Below are positions 24,987 through 33,842 of a stretch of DNA of 64,000 nucleotides, one piece after another. The first letter of the stretch is position 1. Each line of letters starts with the position of its first letter. Source of the stretch: Sulfobacillus acidophilus (GTDB lineage: Bacteria; Bacillota; Sulfobacillia; Sulfobacillales; Sulfobacillaceae); the NCBI GenBank assembly GCA_003023745.1, contig PXYV01000002.1:94087-158086 (forward strand), written 5' to 3'. The position numbers were made by a program, and so were the translations under genes. The notes under the pieces were generated by a model that was not told the DNA's origin, did not search any database, and saw only the letters and a list, made by a program, of their open reading frames with translations.

Positions 24987-27388
24987 GAAATTCGCCTCCA
25001 GGTATAACCGACTGCCCACAACATCAACCCTAATATCACGGCAACCTCGACAAAATGGCCCGGATCGGCTGGACTCAGGTCTAATAGGAGTGGCCGTCGT
25101 ACGCGGATTACTTTGATCATTTGGCGCTTCAGTGTATGGTGATTGGCTGTAATAGAAAGTACTTGGCGACCTAGTCGGTGCGGAACCCAATGGAGCACTA
25201 CTGAGTGGCGGATATGCCCGGAGAGGGTGACTTGGTGCACCCCCACAACTCGGCCGTTTTCCTTGAGTTGGATAACGCCCGCCCACGGCACTGTGCCCTC
25301 GTTGGCGAGCACGAGGCGTGCGGTTTGTAGTGCGAAGAGTCGGGGTGCAGAGAGTGTGCGGCTTATCAGCCGGACATGGGCCGGCGTGGCGCGAGAAATG
25401 TTCCATGCGTGTGTTTTCATGGTGTACTGCAGTTGATAGAGGCCTTTCTTAAGATGTGTTGCCGATGCGCCCAACACAGCCGCAGCATTCACCGCCCTGG
25501 CCAGATGCATCCATAGCGCGATGTGGGTGGACGACAAAGTCACGTTGATCACGTGGGCGTGAGGAAAGTGGACGATTGGTCCCTTGAAGTCGTCAACCCA
25601 CGAGGATAGCGTCAAGGGCGGTCGGCCTGTTTGATATGACGCGACGGTCCGCGCAAACGCACTCCAAGCCGCCTTTCCCTGGGGTACAGGCAAGAGGCGA
25701 TTGGAAAGAGACTGGTTCGGGCGTGAAAGTGTAACCGTGGCTGGAGTAATGGAAAGCAAGAACGGATTCAGATCATAGAGGGAATCTAACGTGTGTCCTT
25801 TCCAATGATAACTTTGCAGACGGCCAGAAATGCGCTGCAACATCCACACGTTTTGGTAGGGGCTGCCGCCAATGGCGGTTGTGCGCAAAATAAGACGATG
25901 GCCGAGATTTTGGATGCCTCCTTGGGCATTGAGTAGATGAACGAGGCGGTCGACGGGGCTAACGTACAATTCGGGCTTGCGAAAATAGTCGTTGCTATAT
26001 TCACCGCGAAATCCGACAGGTAACCCCCGATGGGAACTATCAGTTAGAGCATCGTTGGGCAGCAGAAAGGGGTGGGAGAGATAGGGTGTGGGGGTCGAGC
26101 TCAATCCTCCTAGCCAGGTCCACAGAGTGGGAGATCCGGAGCCACCATAAAAATAGTTGCCCTCCGAACCCGGATAGCCATTACCTAATTGGACAAATGT
26201 GACGAGCGGCCACTTGCGGTTAAGCACGGTGGACGGCAAGGTGCGACTGTTTAAACCATAGAATTGAGCGGGACCGATTTTGACCAAGTGCCTATCCTGG
26301 TAGAAGCCGGCCAATTGCAATGAGTAATCCCACACTTGCGGATTGGTGGTCTTCCAGGAGACGCGAAAGAGGGTCCGCTGAATATTGGTGGGGGGCAATC
26401 CACCCGTATCGCCTGGCGGGAAGTTTTCTTCCCGAAAGATCATGTCAGCTAGTCGACCTGGTTGATAACCATAAAACACAAAAGGCGACTCAAAGTCCAC
26501 GTGTGGCGGGGGAGAATAGGAGTTGATATCGTATATCCCAGCATATTCAAATCCAACGTACGGAAATTGCTCCAGCGCATATCCTAGAACATTAAAGAAA
26601 ATGGGGCTGGGATTAATGGTAAACCAATTGGCATTGGCAATGCCGTCGCCTGGCAGATACCCGATACTGAAATAGGGGAATAACGGAATTAAACTGGATT
26701 GCACGCGAAAGGGCGGCGATCCAGCCATTCGGGCGGTGACACCAAACACGGGGAATCCAAAACCATGGACCGTCTTCGATTGGTATTGGCGTCCGAGTGC
26801 GTGGGAGACTTCCCACTGAGGGACCCCCTGGTGGCCGCCAATTGTAATCCTGGAGGCCACAGACTGATCACTTTTCGGGGTTGATCGATTGTGCCCCGGC
26901 CAGACGGTTTCGACCAGGTTATAGTCAGTTTTATTATGAACAATCCATCCTCCACCTCGGGAAACTAGCCTAATGGTGGGTAATGCGTGACGGACGGCCA
27001 GATGATGAGCGAGGGTCATGACCTCCAGCGCCGGGTGTTTGGGTCCCGAAGCGTAGAATGTCGCCTGGCCACGCTTGCGAAATTGCTGAAAGTCAACCAC
27101 TAGCCAAATATTGGTGATGTTGCCGAATGCAAACGAATACGTTACGTTGTGCACGCCGTAGCGTTTCCACCAATCGGGTCCGGATGCTAACGGCAAAGCC
27201 TTGCCACTCTGGCTATATGCCCGGACCCACACCGTGACCCCATGAATGTGAAGGGCAATGGGTAAAGGAGCCGTGGCGGCCTGAACTGGTGGAGATAGCG
27301 CTGCAAACGTGGAAAGACTCAGGCTTAGGGCCACTAACCGACAGAAATGCTGATGGAGTTTGCTATGAAATACCTTAATTGACAACAT
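24971..27388 (-). CDS. Large exported, C-terminally membrane-anchored protein
   Basis: 805 residues from ATG 27388; a TTG at 27406 is an alternative and neither has a strong ribosome site. An N-terminal signal peptide (LVALSLSLSTFAALSPPVQAAT) precedes ~700 extracellular residues rich in Trp, Tyr, Pro and His. Near the end are Ig-like strands (RLVLANEGTVPWAGVIQLKENGRVVGVHQVTLSG, typical of NEW/CARDB folds). A single membrane helix (VEVAVILGLMLWAVGYTW) and a basic tail close it. No known family is recognised. It is encoded just before the GT-C-like protein with overlapping reading frames, so the two probably form one surface complex. Confidence 0.7.
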   Translation of the reverse strand: MLSIKVFHSKLHQHFCRLVALSLSLSTFAALSPPVQAATAPLPIALHIHGVTVWVRAYSQSGKALPLASGPDWWKRYGVHNVTYSFAFGNITNIWLVVDFQQFRKRGQATFYASGPKHPALEVMTLAHHLAVRHALPTIRLVSRGGGWIVHNKTDYNLVETVWPGHNRSTPKSDQSVASRITIGGHQGVPQWEVSHALGRQYQSKTVHGFGFPVFGVTARMAGSPPFRVQSSLIPLFPYFSIGYLPGDGIANANWFTINPSPIFFNVLGYALEQFPYVGFEYAGIYDINSYSPPPHVDFESPFVFYGYQPGRLADMIFREENFPPGDTGGLPPTNIQRTLFRVSWKTTNPQVWDYSLQLAGFYQDRHLVKIGPAQFYGLNSRTLPSTVLNRKWPLVTFVQLGNGYPGSEGNYFYGGSGSPTLWTWLGGLSSTPTPYLSHPFLLPNDALTDSSHRGLPVGFRGEYSNDYFRKPELYVSPVDRLVHLLNAQGGIQNLGHRLILRTTAIGGSPYQNVWMLQRISGRLQSYHWKGHTLDSLYDLNPFLLSITPATVTLSRPNQSLSNRLLPVPQGKAAWSAFARTVASYQTGRPPLTLSSWVDDFKGPIVHFPHAHVINVTLSSTHIALWMHLARAVNAAAVLGASATHLKKGLYQLQYTMKTHAWNISRATPAHVRLISRTLSAPRLFALQTARLVLANEGTVPWAGVIQLKENGRVVGVHQVTLSGHIRHSVVLHWVPHRLGRQVLSITANHHTLKRQMIKVIRVRRPLLLDLSPADPGHFVEVAVILGLMLWAVGYTWRRISWTQQ

Positions 27389-27439
27389 ACGGTAATTATT
27401 GCACAATTATTCCAATCATTCAAGGGAAAGGCTGATATA

Positions 27440-28588
27440 GTGATCACGCTGATTTTGATAGTCGCCTGTATGATTGCTTTGAGTAAATGTTTATGGCTGT
27501 ATTATGCCAGCATCCGTATAAAGACTGAGAGCCCCGACTGTGTACTTTTTCCCGAATCTTTTGAGCCATTGGTAAAGGTGTCACTCATTGTGCCGGCCTG
27601 GAATGACGCAGGTGTTCTCGAACGGTGTTTGAATGCGCTCGTCCGTGAAATGCGCACGGTAAAGATGCAATCCGAACTGATTGTGATTGCGGGCGGAGAA
27701 GATGCCAGTTACGAACGGGCATTGGGCTGGAAAGCTCGTCAAGCGGATAGCTTAGATGTGACCGTTCTGGCGCAGTCCGCGCACGGAAAGAATCGTGCGC
27801 TCAACGACGGTGTCGTCAACGCTCACGGACAAATTCTCGTCCTAGTCGACGCGGATACCGAAGTGTTGCCCGGCTGGCTTCCGGCTTTGATCGAACCCCT
27901 TGTTCGCGGCCAGGCGGCTGCCACAACGGGCTGTTTTTGTCCCTTTCATAAGACATCGGTGTCTACCGTTTTCGTAATCGAGCAATACCTTGCACAAGTT
28001 GTGGGACGTCGTGGAAACTTATTTGGTGGCGGGACAATCGCATTGACACAGGAGATCTGGAGCCGAATCGGCGGATTTCCAAATGACGTGACAGTGGGTG
28101 TGGATTGGGATTTGACGCAGAGGGTGCACCGTCGAGGGTATGTGACTAAGTTTGTGCCATCGGCGTCCGTGATGACAGAGATTGCCGAATCATGGTGGGA
28201 GTTCTGGCGCGCGGAAGTGCGCTGGCGTCGAGGTTGGTGGGCGCTGCAGCGAACGTTGAAAGCAAGAATGATGGCACTTTATACGGCAGTTACAAGCGCA
28301 TTAATGTGTTGCTCATTGGTCTTGTTAATTGGGGCGTTAATTGGGCCCCGCGATCTCCGCTACTTATTGGCATTGGCTGCACTGACGATTTTGATATGGT
28401 GTTTGGGACCATACATTGTGCGCATCGTCCTCTACTGGCGGCACACCCGCACAGCACTGACAAAACAAGATGTTGCGGCCTATTTGCTAGCCGCGTATGT
28501 GTCCTCGCTGGCTCTAATCGCAGGAATATTTACCCCCGGCCAACTTGCCCCGCATTTTAAGGGTCAACGGACGCGTGATGTGGCATGA
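27440..28588 (+). CDS. Membrane-bound glycosyltransferase family 2
   Basis: 382 residues from GTG 27440 (AAGGGAAAGG upstream), read divergently from the exported protein. An N-terminal membrane helix precedes a GT2 domain (VSLIVPAWNDAGVLERCLNAL, ... ALNDGVVNAHGQILVLVDADTEVLPGW). The DAD metal site is present, and an acidic base motif (VGVDWDLTQRVHRRG) with the acceptor motif EVRWRRGWW resembles the Q-x-x-RW of processive synthases. Two or three C-terminal helices follow. A cellulose/hyaluronan-synthase-like polymerase is possible. First of three coupled genes (ATGA overlap with the next). Confidence 0.82.
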   Translation: MITLILIVACMIALSKCLWLYYASIRIKTESPDCVLFPESFEPLVKVSLIVPAWNDAGVLERCLNALVREMRTVKMQSELIVIAGGEDASYERALGWKARQADSLDVTVLAQSAHGKNRALNDGVVNAHGQILVLVDADTEVLPGWLPALIEPLVRGQAAATTGCFCPFHKTSVSTVFVIEQYLAQVVGRRGNLFGGGTIALTQEIWSRIGGFPNDVTVGVDWDLTQRVHRRGYVTKFVPSASVMTEIAESWWEFWRAEVRWRRGWWALQRTLKARMMALYTAVTSALMCCSLVLLIGALIGPRDLRYLLALAALTILIWCLGPYIVRIVLYWRHTRTALTKQDVAAYLLAAYVSSLALIAGIFTPGQLAPHFKGQRTRDVA

Positions 28589-29151
28589 AAACCGGGTGGG
28601 ATCGGTACTCGCAGGAAACACGTTACTTGTTGGATGTTGTCTCTTTTGCAGTGCATCTGGCGGCTCCTCAAAATCGTGTGATTGGGGTACATGCGGCTGC
28701 CCGGGAGTTATTCCTAGACTTGCAAGATCGATTAAGCCCACAGTATTCCCTGTTGTGGGAGAAGGATCCCGTGAGCACGAAGTCAGGCGTGATTCATTTG
28801 TTAAGCTGGGAATCTGGCTTGAGTGAACTGCATCTGTCGACAGCTGATTTTGTGGTGCTGGCGATGCGCAACCGATGCAGTTTCAAGAGCTTGAAATATG
28901 GAAAAAGGCCTTCCGAAAGTCTGGTTAAAGCGTTGCGATTGCTACGCCGGGACGGTTTTCGCGTGCAATCATGGGGCGTTTATGCACCGGGACAGTTAGC
29001 CTGGTACGAAATAGCGCTTACGGTTCGCCGATTGAACCGGCATGATCTCGCCTTTTATTTGAGCGACCGCGGGGACCTATCCCCGGTGGTGCACGGGGGA
29101 TGGTGGGCGCGGTGGGCTAACTATGGGGTGCTAATGGGGGTGAGGGATTGA
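28585..29151 (+). CDS. Unknown 188-aa protein of the GT2/glycosidase trio
   Basis: 188 residues; the ATG overlaps the GT2 stop (28585-28588). No signal peptide or membrane helix. I recognise no family. It has alternating strands and helices (VIGVHAAARELFLDL, ADFVVLAMRNR, SLVKALRLLRRDGFRVQSWGVYAPG) that might form a Rossmann-like fold without a glycine-rich loop, and a Trp-rich end (GGWWARWANYGVLMGVRD). Start and stop coupling on both sides says it is needed in fixed ratio with its neighbours. Confidence 0.7.
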   Translation: MKTGWDRYSQETRYLLDVVSFAVHLAAPQNRVIGVHAAARELFLDLQDRLSPQYSLLWEKDPVSTKSGVIHLLSWESGLSELHLSTADFVVLAMRNRCSFKSLKYGKRPSESLVKALRLLRRDGFRVQSWGVYAPGQLAWYEIALTVRRLNRHDLAFYLSDRGDLSPVVHGGWWARWANYGVLMGVRD

Positions 29152-30422
29152 ACAACTGGACGGATGCTGTTCATCAGGCTTTGGCTCGAGTGGACGGTTG
29201 GCTAGACAGCATGTGGACTAATCAGGGCTACACCGGTCCGATTGCACACTGGTGGGAAAGCAACTTCCTATATACGGGTCCATTGTACGATTGGCGTTAC
29301 GAGGGTATTATTGACGGATATCGCCTATTATTCCGCAAGACGGGCTGCCTTTCATATCTCTACAAGGCAATTAGAGCCGCCGATGTCGTCATTGCGGCAC
29401 AGCTGTCGGATGGTCGCTATCGTAATTCCTCATTCCAATTTGGACCGGTGGCCGGGGGAACGCCACACGAAGCTGCAATCGATGCCGCCTTGTTTCGACT
29501 TGCCGAAGATCTGCGCACGATTGACCATAAGCGCGCGGCCCGTTACGAAAGGGCGGGCCTCATGAACATTCGCGAATACTGGGTGCGTACGCTGTGGACG
29601 GGAAGCGGCTTTGCCGACCAACCCACTAATCCGGTGTTAGTGGCAAACAAGCACGGCACCTTGTTAGAGGCATTGTGTGCGGGAGGTCTGGTCGATGGGT
29701 GCTGGAGTCAGTACATCGATACCTGTGTCCAAGTTATCTTTGTCTGTCAAGTCCCCCACGGCCCACAGGCAGGAGGCACGATCCATCGGGGTATTGGGCC
29801 TTCACGTTTGGCCATCCCGATTTATACGGCGCGAGCGATGAATGGACTGGTTAGTTTGTATGAGCGCGATCCCCGACCCGAACTTAAAGAGGCGGTCCTT
29901 CGGTCGTTGCCTTTTTTTGCTCGAACTGTGGGTGATCACGGGGTGATTTGGGGCATTTACGGCGATGGACGGCGCGCGCGTTCGCCGGAAATGATTGCAG
30001 GATCGGGCGATGTGTTGCGGCTGTTGTGGAGGGTCCGCGATTGGGATTCGTCTGCAAACGCTCTGTTGGAGGGCCATCTAGACAAAATATTAAGACAACA
30101 ACAGCCTGGCGGCGGATTTCCAACGGCTGCGGGATTTGCGGTTAAAGGCCGAGATCTCAGCCCTCATTGTGATGATGTGCGCGACGTGGTGCCGGTCGTG
30201 GGGTGGGTGGATAAAATGTTTCGCGCCCTAGTGTTGTTGAGCGACGCTGGGCCGACTAGGCACAAGCCAATTGCGCCGCAACCATATCGCCGAGTGGTCG
30301 GGTGGCGCGGACACCCAGTGACGTGGGAAGAGACTCCAACAGACATCCGCATTCTGCGAAAAAACCAAGTGGTGTATCATTGGCCCAAGGGCCAATGGGC
30401 CCCTACTATTTATGCGTTGTAG
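29148..30422 (+). CDS. Alpha/alpha-barrel glycosidase/epimerase-like protein
   Basis: 424 residues from TTG 29148, overlapping the previous stop as TTGA, with GGGGGTGAGGG upstream. Helical repeats with aromatic, acidic loops (WWESNFLYTGPLYDWRYEG, HEAAIDAALFRLAEDL, DHGVIWGIYGDGRRARSPEMIAGSGDVLRLLWRV, SPHCDDVRDVVPVVGWVDKMF) suggest an (alpha/alpha)6 barrel as in AGE epimerases, GH88/GH105 hydrolases or polysaccharide lyases. No signal peptide, so it would act in the cytosol unless exported otherwise. Coupled to GT2 and the 188-aa gene; it may trim or modify the glycan made by the GT2. The 3' end overlaps the convergent GT4 gene by 13 bases. Confidence 0.65.
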   Translation: MNNWTDAVHQALARVDGWLDSMWTNQGYTGPIAHWWESNFLYTGPLYDWRYEGIIDGYRLLFRKTGCLSYLYKAIRAADVVIAAQLSDGRYRNSSFQFGPVAGGTPHEAAIDAALFRLAEDLRTIDHKRAARYERAGLMNIREYWVRTLWTGSGFADQPTNPVLVANKHGTLLEALCAGGLVDGCWSQYIDTCVQVIFVCQVPHGPQAGGTIHRGIGPSRLAIPIYTARAMNGLVSLYERDPRPELKEAVLRSLPFFARTVGDHGVIWGIYGDGRRARSPEMIAGSGDVLRLLWRVRDWDSSANALLEGHLDKILRQQQPGGGFPTAAGFAVKGRDLSPHCDDVRDVVPVVGWVDKMFRALVLLSDAGPTRHKPIAPQPYRRVVGWRGHPVTWEETPTDIRILRKNQVVYHWPKGQWAPTIYAL

Positions 30423-31570
30423 GGAATTTTAGGATGAAACTTCATCCGGTGCACCTCCACTGCCTGTTCACAGGCTTTTTCTAACGCATCGGCGATGACC
30501 GGCCAGGCGTAGTGATTTTCAACATGCGTACGTCCCCGTCGGCCCATCTGACGACGTTTTGCGTCATGGCTCATCATCCACTGCATGCTGGCAAAAAGGG
30601 CGTTGTCATCATTGACTGGAACTATTAGCCCCGTTGTATTGTGTGTGACGACGGACCGGACGCCAGGCAGATCCGTGGCAATAACCGGGGTGGCACACGC
30701 CATGGACTCGGCTAGCACCATGCCAAAAGATTCGGTACGGTTAGACGGAAGCACGGTGAAGTCGGCTGCCTGATAATACAGGGGAAGGCGACTGGTGGGA
30801 CACTGGTCGTCAAATCGAGTACGCTGTGCCAAACCGAGGCGGCAGGACAGTTCGACGAGCGACTGACGCGATTCGCCACGGCCGATAATGACGATGACAA
30901 GGCCGGGTATGCGGGCGGCCACGCGCAAGAGGGCCGGGACGTTTTTAAATCGGTGCGCGGCATCCAATCCGCCGACAAAGAGAGCCATGGGGCGCGACAC
31001 CGGAAGTTGAAGCATTTGTCGGGCCATAGCTTGGTCAGAGGGAACGAAGTGCGCAGTATCTACGCCGTTTGGTACTTCGACGGCACTGAAATTGGGGAAA
31101 AGACTGGAAAAATGGTCTTGGCTGACTGCAATTCGGATCGTCGACTGCTTTATCAGACGTCGCTCTTGAACCGTATTGTAGGCGATAAAAAGCCACTTCT
31201 TTATACCACCTGCCTCGACCAGGCGATTGTGATAGGTTAAGACAACTGGAGTCCGGTAGCGGGCCGCACTTGCCATGACCGCCTCGGCGCCGAAGATAAA
31301 GGGATAGTGGAGATGGATGAGATCGTATCCTTTCAGCGCAGCCGAAAGGTGTGGCAAAAAGGGGGCATTGCCCACGGAAAAGAGCGCTGGCAGGCGCTTC
31401 ACAAAAAGGGCGCTGGTTTCGAAAACATCTGTGATGCGTGGGCGAGCTATTGGGGTGATGACGGTCACTTGGTGGCCACGTTCGGCTAACAATCGGGCGT
31501 TGTGATAGGCGACGTAGCCCACTCCTCCGTGATAGGGCGGGAATGTGGCCGTAACTTCTGCGATCTTCAT
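30410..31570 (-). CDS. Glycosyltransferase family 4
   Basis: 386 residues from ATG 31570 with AAAGGAG at ideal spacing. Full GT4 layout: MKIAEVTATFPPYHGGVGYVAY, then HLHYPFIFGAEAVM, VEVPNGVDTAHFVPSD, ALFVGGLDAAHRFKNVPALLRVA and the donor motif ESFGMVLAESMACATPVIATDLPGVRSVV with the E-x7-E residues. Retaining enzyme, cytosolic face of the membrane. Last gene of a leftward operon of three, 22 bases after the GT2 gene. Confidence 0.88.
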   Translation of the reverse strand: MKIAEVTATFPPYHGGVGYVAYHNARLLAERGHQVTVITPIARPRITDVFETSALFVKRLPALFSVGNAPFLPHLSAALKGYDLIHLHYPFIFGAEAVMASAARYRTPVVLTYHNRLVEAGGIKKWLFIAYNTVQERRLIKQSTIRIAVSQDHFSSLFPNFSAVEVPNGVDTAHFVPSDQAMARQMLQLPVSRPMALFVGGLDAAHRFKNVPALLRVAARIPGLVIVIIGRGESRQSLVELSCRLGLAQRTRFDDQCPTSRLPLYYQAADFTVLPSNRTESFGMVLAESMACATPVIATDLPGVRSVVTHNTTGLIVPVNDDNALFASMQWMMSHDAKRRQMGRRGRTHVENHYAWPVIADALEKACEQAVEVHRMKFHPKIPYNA

Positions 31571-31592
31571 GATACGCTCCTTTGTTTTCGGT

Positions 31593-32624
31593 TTAGCGAG
31601 TCTGTGGCTTGGGGGTTGACTGGCGGCCACTGAGCAAACGGTAAAATACTCGATTGAAGCATCTTAGTCCGGCGCGAACCCAAGGAGAATCACTCACTTC
31701 CAGCGGCAGCTCACGCGCCATAGTCGGCAAAATGTGGGTCAATGGCGGAAAATCACGGGTTGGCAGGGGACTGGTGAAGGGGTGTTGGTGTGCTTTTGTA
31801 AACGCTTTCCAATAGGCCCAACCATGCAAGGCGGCTGAGATGGCCGCTAAGGCCGCGACTATTCGCAAACTCCAGGCGATGCGTCGGCGCAGTTCGTGAG
31901 AGTAGAGTTTGTGGATCATCATCAGTCGATTGCGTTCCAGGTAGTAAAGTTTGGCGGGAGTTAGACGTAGTGCATAGTCGTGATAAATCGTAGCGCTTGG
32001 CAGACACACACATTCATAACCCAACGATTGTGCTCGAAGACCTAAATCAACATCCTCCATGTATAAAAAGTATTCTTCGTCAAACCCGCGCAGGGCGGTC
32101 CAGACTTGGCGATGGGCGATGATGGCGGCTCCCGATGGTGAAGCGACGGGCATGGTGGCGACGCGGGAAAAGTGCGCGGGAGCCGCGCCCAGGCCGTTGC
32201 AGACGGCAATTCCCGTATAATGCACGATCAGGCCGGCAGCGTTGACTGTGGCATCGGGCCGAAGAATGAGAGGGTTGATGAGATGTGTTGTGTACGGAGT
32301 GACATCCTTCATTAACACCTGTAGGAAATGGGTGTCACAGGTGGTATCGGGATTGACGACCATGATCCAGGTGCCATGAGCTTGGAAAATGCCACGGTTA
32401 GCGGCCGCGCCAAACCCTAGATTTGTGGTATTTTCGATAACGCGGATCCCGGATTGACTGGCGATTCTCGCTTTTGTATCGTCTGTGGACGCATTATCGA
32501 CGACAAGGATTTCGACCGGGATGCCGCTATAGTGCGCTGCCTGGCTAAGGCATGAAAGGCAGTTGTCGATATAGCGGGCACTGTTATACGTGACGACGAC
32601 AATGCTGAGCGTGTTCGAATTCAT
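31593..32624 (-). CDS. Glycosyltransferase family 2 (rhamnosyltransferase-like)
   Basis: 343 residues; the ATG overlaps the preceding stop (32621-32624). The GT2 core reads LSIVVVTYNSARYIDNCL, EILVVDNASTDDT, GFGAAANRGI, MVVNPDTTCD (the DxD equivalent) and GAAIIAHRQVWTALRGFDEEYFLYMEDVDLGLRA, the hallmark of WbbL-type rhamnosyltransferases. No membrane helix except a weak hydrophobic stretch near residue 255. It should add a deoxyhexose (inference) to the lipid-linked repeat. Confidence 0.87.
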   Translation of the reverse strand: MNSNTLSIVVVTYNSARYIDNCLSCLSQAAHYSGIPVEILVVDNASTDDTKARIASQSGIRVIENTTNLGFGAAANRGIFQAHGTWIMVVNPDTTCDTHFLQVLMKDVTPYTTHLINPLILRPDATVNAAGLIVHYTGIAVCNGLGAAPAHFSRVATMPVASPSGAAIIAHRQVWTALRGFDEEYFLYMEDVDLGLRAQSLGYECVCLPSATIYHDYALRLTPAKLYYLERNRLMMIHKLYSHELRRRIAWSLRIVAALAAISAALHGWAYWKAFTKAHQHPFTSPLPTRDFPPLTHILPTMARELPLEVSDSPWVRAGLRCFNRVFYRLLSGRQSTPKPQTR

Positions 32625-33592
32625 GTTGAGCCCTCGCGGCGGGTTTGTCGGTCGGGATGGCTTTGATGGTCTTCAGTCCAGCCCGCGACCAGATCGCTTA
32701 GTTTTGCGGTAAAAAATTCGAGACTGTGCAATATGGTGCCCGTCAGCACTAAGAGAATTCCGCTGACCAGGAAGACAACCGTGGCAAATAACTGCAGGAC
32801 CGGCACGCCCAACGTGCGCACGTGGGCCAGCGCATCAAAACCTAAAAGGCATCCGGCTAAAATGAGGGCCACTCCGGGGGCTGCCAAAAGGAGCAGGGGA
32901 TGACGCCGGGCTACCAGTCCCATGATGGCGTCTACGACATGCAGCCCATGCCAAAAGGGATTGCGCTTGCTTTTATCCAGATATTGCACGTGAACCGGCA
33001 CTTCGACCACATTGAGATCAAAGTCGTTCATCATAAATTGCATCTCCGATTCCGCTGATAAGCCAGACGTGCGGAAGACCATCAGCTCGACGGCTCGGGC
33101 TGAAAACGCGCGGTATCCGCTTTGGGAATCGGTGACGTGTGCTCCACTCAATGTGTTGGTGGTCCAGGTCAAGGCATCTTGCCCAATCCGGCGCCACCAT
33201 GGGATATGGCTATGTATCCCTAAAAATCGCGAGCCTATGACGATATCGGCTTGTCCTTGCACGACGGGCTGCGCCACGATGGGAATCTCGCGGGGGTCAT
33301 GTTGCGCGTCACCATCAAGCGTGACGACAACCCCGGCGTTTACCTGGCGCATATAGCGAAATCCGACGTTGAGGGCTTGTCCTTTGCCCCCCTGCCTTTC
33401 GAGGCGAAGAACTTCGGCTCCGGCGGCACGGGCAATTTCTCCTGTCCTATCGGTGGATCCATCATCCACCACCACCACGCGTCGGGAGTGGTCAAGAGCT
33501 GTCAACACCACACTGCCAATGAATCGTTCCTCGTTGTGAGCGGGGATGAGCACCGAGACATCATCGGCCGATGACGCTAACAATGGATTCAT
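32621..33592 (-). CDS. Polyprenyl-phosphate glycosyltransferase (DPM1/GT2 type)
   Basis: 323 residues from ATG 33592 with AGGAGG upstream; longer frames to 33829 have no ribosome site. The GT2 catalytic domain reads VSVLIPAHNEERFIGSVV, VVVDDGSTDRTGEIARAAGA, GKGQALNVGFRYM, VVTLDGDAQHDP and DIVIGSRFLG. Two C-terminal membrane helices and a short basic tail follow. It makes a polyprenyl-phosphate sugar donor of the kind used by GT-C enzymes, which fits the GT-C-like protein at 23394. First gene of a three-gene leftward operon behind the promoter at 33620-33649. Confidence 0.87.
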   Translation of the reverse strand: MNPLLASSADDVSVLIPAHNEERFIGSVVLTALDHSRRVVVVDDGSTDRTGEIARAAGAEVLRLERQGGKGQALNVGFRYMRQVNAGVVVTLDGDAQHDPREIPIVAQPVVQGQADIVIGSRFLGIHSHIPWWRRIGQDALTWTTNTLSGAHVTDSQSGYRAFSARAVELMVFRTSGLSAESEMQFMMNDFDLNVVEVPVHVQYLDKSKRNPFWHGLHVVDAIMGLVARRHPLLLLAAPGVALILAGCLLGFDALAHVRTLGVPVLQLFATVVFLVSGILLVLTGTILHSLEFFTAKLSDLVAGWTEDHQSHPDRQTRREGST

Positions 33593-33619
33593 TATGACAC
33601 CTCCTGTAATAGTAATTAA

Positions 33620-33649
33620 ATTCCATAAATAGAAATTAAATCCTGTCAA
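33620..33649 (-). promoter_or_regulatory. Sigma-A type promoter for the 33592-30410 operon
   Basis: Read leftward: a perfect TTGACA (33649-33644), an AT-rich 18-base spacer and TGGAAT (33625-33620). It starts about 28 bases upstream of the ATG at 33592. Confidence 0.55.
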
Positions 33650-33674
33650 AAGCCAGTTCCAGTGAGGTGATATT

Positions 33675-33697
33675 GGGGGTGATTTCTTGTCACCCCC
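33675..33697 (-). terminator. Strong hairpin between two leftward glycosyltransferase genes
   Basis: GGGGGTGA (33675-33682) pairs with TCACCCCC (33690-33697) over a 7-base loop. It lies 146 bases beyond the stop of the GT4 gene at 33843 and just upstream of the next promoter. There is no T-run on either strand, so it may be a weak terminator or a processing hairpin. Confidence 0.5.
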
Positions 33698-33842
33698 GCG
33701 ATGCGAAGAAGGTGCTACAGCTGTGAAACGACCTATGTATCGTGCTTGGCGGGAATCTTTATGTTTGAGGCATTTGTGGATTCGGGCGCTAGGCGCAGAC
33801 TTCGCCTGGCTAGAGAGGGCCGAGAACATCTTGTCGACCGTT

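Noticed and set aside
23987..25406. Extension of the GT-C-like gene upstream to 25406
   Set aside because: The extra ~140 residues are Pro/Arg/Ser-rich antisense-like sequence inside the 805-aa protein gene, and GTG 24986 has a proper ribosome site.
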